From an uncultured Gammaproteobacteria bacterium (lineage in GTDB: Bacteria > Pseudomonadota > Gammaproteobacteria > UBA9214): a DNA stretch of 11,167 nucleotides. Numbering within the stretch: the stretch's first letter is position 1; every line of letters begins with the position of its first letter. Below, one piece after another: positions 6,394-11,167 of the stretch. The stretch covers positions 1-11,167 of the forward strand of contig CAJQPV010000225.1 of assembly GCA_905480305.1 (NCBI GenBank), written 5' to 3'. The position numbers and the translations under genes are program-made. The notes beneath the pieces are model-generated. The model had not been told where the DNA came from. It did not search any database and saw nothing but the letters and a program-made list of their open reading frames with translations.

Positions 6394-7660
6394 TCATGGT
6401 CGTCAGCAGACGCCTGCGCGTCTGCTGCTGATTGCCCCCCCGAACAGTTATCGTACTGTTTCCTACCTTGAGTCTGCCCGCCGCCAGGGGGTAGATGTGC
6501 TGGTTGCTTCCGAAGGCGAACACTCTCTTGTTAGCGCCATTGCCAGCGGTCTGCACATTGACCTGGATGCGCCGGAAGCCCTGGAGCAGTTGCTACGGGC
6601 GAACCAGGAACGCCCTTTTATCGGTGTTGTTGCAACGGATGACACCACGGTAGAGCTGGGTAGCCGCATTGCGCGGCAGCTGCATCTCCCGCATAACCCC
6701 CCGCAGTCAGCGCAGTATTCACACCGCAAGGATCTGTCCAGGCAAGTATTGCAGGCAGCAGGTGTTCGGGTACCTGAATTTCGTATTGTCAGTCTCGCCA
6801 GGGCCATTGCGCCGCAACTGGAGGGGCTGAAATTTCCCTGCGTGGTGAAGCCGCTATCGTTATCCGCAAGCCGGGGAGTGATGCGGGCTGATACGCCGCA
6901 ACAGCTGCAGTCTGCCTGCCTGCGGATTCAGTCGATTCTCGCGGCTGAAGATATGGCGGATGACTATGTCAGCTCCCATTTGCTGGTTGAAAGCTTCATA
7001 TCGGGTCCGGAAGTGGCACTTGAGGGTTTGCTGCAGCGGGGCGAACTGGATGTGCTGGCGATCTTTGACAAGCCGGATCCACTGGACGGGCCTTTCTTTG
7101 AAGAGACTTATTACATTACACCTTCCAGGCATACAGCTGCGATTCAACAGGAAATTATCCAGTGTGTCAGGGATGCCTGTGCCGGACTCGGGTTGTGCGA
7201 AGGTGCAGTGCATGCAGAAGTGCGTATTGGTGAATCCGCTTGTGCCATTATTGAAGTGGCTGCAAGAACCATTGGCGGTGAATGCGCGCGCCTGCTTCGG
7301 TTTGGTACCGGTCACTGTCTGGAAGACCTGGTGATCGCACATGCAGTAGGGCAGCCACTCTCTATCAAGCGCAACAGTGATGCCGCAGGCGTATTGATGA
7401 TTCCGATTACAATGGCCGGAAGCCTGCGCCGTATTGAAGGGATTACCCGCGCACGTGCCGTTCCATTCATTGAAGATATCCTGATTAATATTCGTGAGGG
7501 CTACGAACTGATACCGCTGCCAGAGGGCAGTAGTTACCTGGGGTTTATGTTTGCCTGTGCGCCAAAGCCGGAGCAGGTAGAGGCGGCCTTGCGCAAGGCG
7601 CATGCAGAGCTGGACGTTATCGTTGCACCGGTAATCAAGGTGCTTGATCTGCGCGGATGA
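6386..7660 (+). CDS. ATP-grasp ligase, L-amino-acid-ligase-like, function unknown
   Basis: ATP-grasp enzymes activate a carboxylate as acyl-phosphate and join it to an amine or thiol. From the GTG at 6386 the protein has 424 residues. A Rossmann-like N-terminal domain (RLLLIAPPNSYRT through GVVATDDTTVELG) is followed by the ATP-grasp fold, with the ATP-binding lysine in FPCVVKPL near residue 155 and SASRGV as the Gly-rich loop. The metal/phosphate-binding part is GAVHAEVRI and AIIEVAARTIGG near 273-298. The C-terminal domain resembles the end domain of L-amino acid ligases (BacD/YwfE group). The start is uncertain. GTG at 6359 or 6365 would overlap the carrier gene more, while GGAGG at 6379-6383 is only 2 bases from the GTG used here. 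In all cases it overlaps the carrier stop codon (6391-6393), suggesting translational coupling. Substrates are unknown. Confidence 0.85.
   Translation: MPDHGRQQTPARLLLIAPPNSYRTVSYLESARRQGVDVLVASEGEHSLVSAIASGLHIDLDAPEALEQLLRANQERPFIGVVATDDTTVELGSRIARQLHLPHNPPQSAQYSHRKDLSRQVLQAAGVRVPEFRIVSLARAIAPQLEGLKFPCVVKPLSLSASRGVMRADTPQQLQSACLRIQSILAAEDMADDYVSSHLLVESFISGPEVALEGLLQRGELDVLAIFDKPDPLDGPFFEETYYITPSRHTAAIQQEIIQCVRDACAGLGLCEGAVHAEVRIGESACAIIEVAARTIGGECARLLRFGTGHCLEDLVIAHAVGQPLSIKRNSDAAGVLMIPITMAGSLRRIEGITRARAVPFIEDILINIREGYELIPLPEGSSYLGFMFACAPKPEQVEAALRKAHAELDVIVAPVIKVLDLRG
6404..6427. repeat. Perfect 10-bp hairpin at the carrier/ATP-grasp junction
   Basis: CAGCAGACGC (6404-6413) and GCGTCTGCTG (6418-6427) pair perfectly around a 4-base loop, beginning 11 bases after the stop codon of the Fe-S carrier gene. 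No T run follows (the next bases are ATTGCCCCCC), so it is not a classical terminator. It lies inside the first codons of the ATP-grasp gene, so it could restrict ribosome entry or stabilise the upstream message. The structure is seen in the sequence; the role is inferred. Confidence 0.6.
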
Positions 7661-7871
7661 ATTGCTTGGGTTATTTGAAGCTGTTCCGGCAGAACGATTT
7701 AATACATGTGTTGCGTCGATCGCTTAATTGGCAACCCAAACCGGAAGTTCAGCATCTTGGACTAAATGTCTGGAATCGCAGCGAGTGTGATTTTTCAGCT
7801 TCTGTTATTCTGGTGGGCAGGCTAAAAATTTTTATGCTTATGTTTTGTGCTTCGACCTTTGAGATTTAAAC
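7661..7871. promoter_or_regulatory. Intergenic region upstream of the MscS-family channel
   Basis: This 211-bp gap becomes AT-rich at its right end, with the self-complementary run AAAAATTTTT at 7824-7833 just before TATGCT (7833-7838), a possible -10 box without a good -35. A 70-codon open frame starts at 7657, overlapping the ATP-grasp stop, but has no recognisable family or good codon pattern and is not called. No terminator for the ATP-grasp gene was recognised. Confidence 0.3.
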
Positions 7872-10322
7872 ATGATGATCTGCACAGTGAGTAGCATTTT
7901 CCTCTCCCGCTTTGCGTTCTGCCGGGTTCTGGCCTTGCTGATGGTGCTGTTTGTGCCACTGCTGCCTGCACAGGCAGCGCAAGCGCCGGGGTCTGACCCC
8001 CTTCCCCCGTTAAAGGCTGCACTCGATCGGATGGAAAAACAGCTCGCCTCCGCGGGTACGGCTACGAAGCAAGATCTGAAGGCGCTTGGAAAGGAACTTG
8101 CTTCGGCTCGTTCCGGTGCATTGAACTGCGTAGCGCAGGCGGAGCAACAGATTGCCCGGCTGGAGAACGATCTTGCCATCCTCCGCCCCGGGAAAGACAA
8201 AGATATGCAAGCGAGGAAGTCCACGGAGTCTCAGCCCGACGATCAAGCCGAGACGCTGTTATCGCCTGACATAGCCCGTCAATTGGGGGATGTGCAGAAC
8301 AGTAAAGCCAACCTGGAAGGGCGGGCTGCCACCTGCAAACTCATGTTGCTGCGCATCGATGACCTGCAGTCCCAGCTTGGAGATTACCTGCGCGGCGTTC
8401 AGGCCCGGCAATTGCTGGTCCGCGGCCCCACCTTGATCGATGTGATACAAGCCAACCTGGATGCCCCGGAACTCTGGTTGGACTTTTCGACCCGACTGGC
8501 GGTGAAATCGACGGGTTGGGATACGATCCGACCCATTCATCTGGCCGGTGCCGCTGTGATGGGAATGCTGGGTTTCATCCTTGGCCGAATCCTGCCGCGC
8601 CGACTGCGGGGCCGAGCGGCTCGCATGAAGGTTGAGAGAGACGAGGTATCCGCCGGCATGGTGCAGGCGATTATCGCCTGTACCGTCAGTTATGCACCCA
8701 TCGTGCTCGCTCTGGGCGGTATCAGCGCCTATCTGACACTCATCCCCCGGGAGGGTGGTGATGTGCCCTTTGTCATCAGCCTGGTTTACGGCCTGTTGGC
8801 CTATGTCGTTATCGCGGCCGGCATCAAAGCCCTGCTCAATCCCTGTCCACCCGCGACCTATTACCTGCCGCTGCCGGAAGCCGTCGCGCAGCCGCTCGGC
8901 CGGCGCAGCCGTATGCTGCTGCTGGTCGTGCTGATCTGGTTGCTGGCGCAGAAACTCCACGCGGACGCACTGCTGGACGAGACCATGTGGTTGCTGATCC
9001 GCAAGATCATCGCCCTGGTCTGGGTCCTGAATGTCATCTGGCTTATCTGGCTGCTGCGCCGACTCGAGGGCTGGCGGGACAAGTGGATGCTGCCGCTGCT
9101 GATCAGCCTGGTGTTGCTGGGCGGTCTGGTTGCCGGCTGGGTCGGCTATGTCAACCTGGGCAGGCTGGTGTTAGTGGGTATCACCGCGACTCTCGCGTTG
9201 GTTGGCCTCGCGCTGGTGGTGAACCAGTTTTTCTCGGACCTGTTCGATGGCCTGGATGCGGGGCGCTATCACTGGCAAAGGAGGCTGCGTGGGGCCATCG
9301 GTCTCAAGGGCAACGAGTACGTGCCCGGACTGGACTGGTTACGACTGCTCCTCAAGCTGGCACTATGGACCGGCGTTGCCCTGCTGACGCTGCGCGCCTG
9401 GGATGCCGACGAGATCACTGGCGAAATCCTGCGTCATTTCAGGGAGGGCTTCCAGGTCGCCGGTTTGACCATCGTCCCCAGTCAATTGCTGTGGGCCGTT
9501 CTTGTTCTCGTTGGGCTGCTTACGCTGACTCGCTGGATGAAGGCCCGACTGGATACGAAATGGCTGGCCAAGACGCGTATGGAGCGTAGCGCGCGGGAAG
9601 CGCTGGTCACTACTTTCGGTTATGTCGCCGTGGCTCTTGCAATCATCGTGGCATTGTCGATCGCAGGCATAGAATTTACCAACCTGGCCATTATCGCCGG
9701 TGCGCTCTCGGTGGGTATTGGTTTCGGCCTGCAGAATGTCGTCAACAATTTCGTATCCGGAATCATCATGTTGGTGGAGCGCCCGTTCAGGACCGGTGAC
9801 TGGATTGTCGTCGGTAGCACCGAAGGCTACGTCAGGCGCATCAGTATCCGTACGACAATCATTGAGAGCTTTGACCGGGCCGAGGTGATCGTGCCCAATT
9901 CGGATCTGATATCCGGCCAGGTAACCAACTGGACGCTGCGCAATCAATGGGGATGGATCAAGGTACCGGTCGGCGTTGCCTACGGCAGTAACACGGCCGC
10001 GGTCAGGGATACCCTGCTCGATATAGCGCAAAACAATGAAGATGTTATCAAGGGCAACCCGCAACTGCCGGATCCCGATGTATTGTTTCTTGGCTTCGGT
10101 GACAGCTCGCTCAACTTCGAATTGCGCGCCATCATTCCCAATATCGACCAGCGAATGCGTGTGATCAGCGATCTCAATTTTGCCATCGATGCCGCGTTCC
10201 GCGAACAGGGTATCGAGATTCCCTTCCCGCAGCGCGATCTAAATTTCCGTGGGCCCTTGCAGGTTGAATGCGACCCTAAGGGGCCGCGCGCATCACCTGA
10301 CGGCGAGGGCCATAATAAATAG
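7872..10322 (+). CDS. Large MscS-family mechanosensitive channel with periplasmic N-terminal domain
   Basis: This is an inner-membrane channel expected to open under membrane tension and release solutes at hypo-osmotic shock. The 816-residue protein starts with a signal peptide (hydrophobic core LALLMVLFVPLLP, cleavage near AQA at about 33-38). A charged, partly coiled-coil periplasmic region follows to about residue 215, then multiple membrane segments to about 640. The MscS core is at the C-terminal end. The pore helix region is GALSVGIGFGLQNVVNNFVSG (about 610-632), then ERPFRTGDWIVVG and VPNSDLISGQVTNWT of the beta domain, and an alpha/beta end domain closing with EIPFPQRDLNF. The architecture is like MscK/YbiO/MscM rather than the 286-residue MscS. 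The ATG has a weak ribosome binding site. It appears to be transcribed alone. Its codon use looks somewhat more GC-rich than its neighbours, by eye only. Confidence 0.93.
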   Translation: MMICTVSSIFLSRFAFCRVLALLMVLFVPLLPAQAAQAPGSDPLPPLKAALDRMEKQLASAGTATKQDLKALGKELASARSGALNCVAQAEQQIARLENDLAILRPGKDKDMQARKSTESQPDDQAETLLSPDIARQLGDVQNSKANLEGRAATCKLMLLRIDDLQSQLGDYLRGVQARQLLVRGPTLIDVIQANLDAPELWLDFSTRLAVKSTGWDTIRPIHLAGAAVMGMLGFILGRILPRRLRGRAARMKVERDEVSAGMVQAIIACTVSYAPIVLALGGISAYLTLIPREGGDVPFVISLVYGLLAYVVIAAGIKALLNPCPPATYYLPLPEAVAQPLGRRSRMLLLVVLIWLLAQKLHADALLDETMWLLIRKIIALVWVLNVIWLIWLLRRLEGWRDKWMLPLLISLVLLGGLVAGWVGYVNLGRLVLVGITATLALVGLALVVNQFFSDLFDGLDAGRYHWQRRLRGAIGLKGNEYVPGLDWLRLLLKLALWTGVALLTLRAWDADEITGEILRHFREGFQVAGLTIVPSQLLWAVLVLVGLLTLTRWMKARLDTKWLAKTRMERSAREALVTTFGYVAVALAIIVALSIAGIEFTNLAIIAGALSVGIGFGLQNVVNNFVSGIIMLVERPFRTGDWIVVGSTEGYVRRISIRTTIIESFDRAEVIVPNSDLISGQVTNWTLRNQWGWIKVPVGVAYGSNTAAVRDTLLDIAQNNEDVIKGNPQLPDPDVLFLGFGDSSLNFELRAIIPNIDQRMRVISDLNFAIDAAFREQGIEIPFPQRDLNFRGPLQVECDPKGPRASPDGEGHNK
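7988..8000. repeat. 13-bp perfect palindrome GGGGTCTGACCCC inside the channel gene
   Basis: GGGGTC and GACCCC flank a central T, within codons for the N-terminus of the mature channel (PGSDPLPP). A related sequence in the other orientation, GGGGGCAGACCC, overlaps the stop codon of the same gene at 10322-10333. Such motifs are common dispersed repeats in environmental proteobacteria as far as I recall. Confidence 0.45.
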
Positions 10323-10330
10323 GGGGCAGA

Positions 10331-10478
10331 CCCGATTGGCACTTACTTAAGAACCCTGCCACGGAAATACACGGAAGGACACGGAACCGTTTCCGGTCAG
10401 ACAATTTATTTTTCCGTGTGCTTCCGTGGCCAATTGACCTTCATATATTTATGAAACTGCCTAAGTAAGCACTTCGGG
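10331..10478. repeat. 148-bp imperfect inverted-repeat element (REP/MITE-like) between convergent genes
   Basis: The outer ends are CCCGA (10331-10335) with TCGGG (10474-10478), then CTTACTTA (10342-10349) with TAAGTAAG (10462-10469). The inner arms are GCCACGGAAATACACGGAA (10358-10376) and TTCCGTGTGCTTCCGTGGC (10412-10430), matching at 17 of 19 positions. ACGGAA occurs at 10361, 10371 and 10381, an exact 10-bp period, and the right arm keeps the same period. Smaller hairpins inside are CGGAA/TTCCG (10382-10395) and TTCATA/TATGAA (10440-10455). It codes for nothing and nearly fills the gap between the channel stop codon and the yggX stop codon. It may serve as a two-way transcription terminator. 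No target-site duplication or transposase was seen. Confidence 0.7.
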
Positions 10479-10480
10479 TG

Positions 10481-10765
10481 TTATTTCTTGGCTCCCGGCG
10501 CCTGGAAGCCTTCCGGAGTGCCACCCATGTCGCCTTCGTTAAACAGAAACCCCACCATGTGTTGTTCGATGATGCTGACACTGCCGGTATCGGCGGTATT
10601 CAGACCGTTTTCATTGATGATCATGGTCAGACGCTCCAGCCATTTGTTCCAGCCCTCTGCGGAGACATTTTCATAGATGCGCTCACCCAGTGAACCGGGG
10701 TGCGGAATGTGATCGAGACCTTCCGCTTCACGCTTGAGCACTACGCAGTTTACGATACGACTCAT
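10481..10765 (-). CDS. yggX: Probable Fe(2+)-trafficking / oxidative damage protection protein YggX
   Basis: YggX is a small cytoplasmic protein that protects Fe-S enzymes from oxidative damage and has been proposed to carry Fe(II). The 94 residues compare with 91 in E. coli. The conserved N-terminus reads MSRIVNCVVLKREAEG with the family cysteine at position 7. Then come PGSLGERIYENVS, GWNKWLERLTMIINENGLN and the helix end EQHMVGFLF. Only the C-terminal tail (about 18 residues, GDMGGTPEGFQAPGAKK) is variable, as in the family. An AGGT-containing ribosome binding site (GAGG at 10775-10778) lies 9 bases before the ATG. It sits 70 bases downstream of hemJ on the same strand and faces the channel gene. 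Confidence 0.95.
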   Translation of the reverse strand: MSRIVNCVVLKREAEGLDHIPHPGSLGERIYENVSAEGWNKWLERLTMIINENGLNTADTGSVSIIEQHMVGFLFNEGDMGGTPEGFQAPGAKK

Positions 10766-10835
10766 CTTAATTTACCTCACATAAATGATAACTATATTGT
10801 ACCTGAATTTCGCCGTTACGCCGTTTTCCCCAGTA

Positions 10836-11167
10836 TCAGAAGGGTTTGACGACGGCCAGCAGTACAATGGCGACCAGTAACAATGCCGGGATTTCATTGA
10901 TCCAGCGATAAAAAACATGGCTGTGTGTCGCGCAACCGCTGCGAAAGTCCTGCATCAGTTTGCGGCAGTAAATGTGAAACACGATTAAACTGCCGACCAG
11001 CAGCAGCTTGGTGATCAGCCATCCGGACTTTCCGTATACCGCCCAGGCGTAATCCATCAACAGCCATATGCCGAACACGGCCGTCAACACGGCACCGATG
11101 GTCATAATGGCAAACAGCTTGCGTTCCATGATCAGAAAGCGCGCATGGCTGGTCTCGTCTGTGCTGT
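10836..11167 (-). CDS. hemJ: Protoporphyrinogen IX oxidase HemJ, C-terminal part (runs off right edge)
   Basis: HemJ is the membrane protein that oxidises protoporphyrinogen IX to protoporphyrin IX in haem synthesis in bacteria lacking HemG and HemY. The frame stays open to the window edge, so the internal ATG at 11129 is not the start. Upstream residues read DETSHARFLIMERKLFAIM, matching the family's conserved segment before the second membrane helix. About 110 residues are present of the usual 140-150. Three hydrophobic segments are visible (GAVLTAVFGIWLLM, ITKLLLVGSLIVFHIYC, and the last helix). The ending RWINEIPALLLVAIVLLAVVKPF has the family-typical NE-P and KPF. The conserved N-terminal histidine segment lies outside the window. 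yggX follows at 70 bases and may be co-transcribed. Confidence 0.92.
   Translation of the reverse strand, partial: STDETSHARFLIMERKLFAIMTIGAVLTAVFGIWLLMDYAWAVYGKSGWLITKLLLVGSLIVFHIYCRKLMQDFRSGCATHSHVFYRWINEIPALLLVAIVLLAVVKPF

Noticed and set aside
6384..6431. ATG at 6384 or 6396 after GGAGG as an alternative start for the ligase
   Set aside because: Both ATGs are in a frame that stops after at most 15 codons (TGA at 6429-6431), so neither can start the ATP-grasp protein.
7666..7739. TTGGGTT (7666-7672) and AACCCAA (7733-7739) as a long-range stem
   Set aside because: Only 7 bp with a 60-base loop and no supporting structure inside; compatible with chance.
7657..7869. 70-codon open frame overlapping the ATP-grasp stop by an ATGA junction
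   Set aside because: No recognisable family, mixed composition with no clear domain or signal, no ribosome binding site beyond coupling, and it runs through likely promoter sequence. Treated as intergenic.
8259..8960. 233-codon minus-strand frame inside the channel gene, and a similar one at 9363-10064
   Set aside because: Both are rich in Gln, His, Asp and Gly, as expected of the reverse strand of a hydrophobic membrane protein gene; no domain is visible.
10331..10478. CRISPR-like array suggested by the regularly spaced ACGGAA units
   Set aside because: Units are 6 bases with 4-base spacing and occur in inverted arms; no CRISPR repeat or spacer sizes and no cas genes.

Overview
The gene content points to a gammaproteobacterium of moderate GC, not an enteric. 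The adjacent rppH-ptsP pair, a divergent HAD-IB phosphatase, a YggX-type Fe(II)-trafficking protein and HemJ (the protoporphyrinogen oxidase of many non-enteric proteobacteria) are typical of environmental lineages. No genus can be named from the sequence. No tRNA, rRNA, CRISPR array, transposase or phage gene was seen.

Left part, minus strand (1-2840): a tight block read leftwards. It holds a HAD-IB hydrolase, a FecCD/BtuC-type permease and its ABC ATPase (a B12 or ferric-siderophore importer whose binding protein is not in view), then the start of a CgeB-like glycosyltransferase that runs off the left edge. Centre-left, plus strand (2984-5837): rppH (RNA pyrophosphohydrolase) followed by ptsP (EI-Ntr, first enzyme of the nitrogen PTS). 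The two blocks diverge from a 143-bp region at 2841-2983.

Centre, plus strand (6001-7660): an unusual A-type (HesB/IscA-like) Fe-S carrier with a Gly/Cys-rich C-terminus overlaps an uncharacterised ATP-grasp ligase. A perfect 10-bp hairpin lies just after the carrier stop codon. This pair is the part of the window most likely to hold undescribed biology. Next comes a large, exported, multi-pass MscS-family channel (7872-10322).

Right part: the channel gene converges on yggX, with hemJ upstream of yggX on the minus strand and running off the right edge. The convergent gap is almost filled by a 148-bp imperfect inverted-repeat element (10331-10478) with ACGGAA units at an exact 10-bp period, resembling a REP- or MITE-type dispersed repeat. 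Apart from the ABC importer, several genes share an iron/oxidative theme (A-type carrier, YggX, HemJ), but they are not one operon. No gene-free stretch exceeds about 210 bp.
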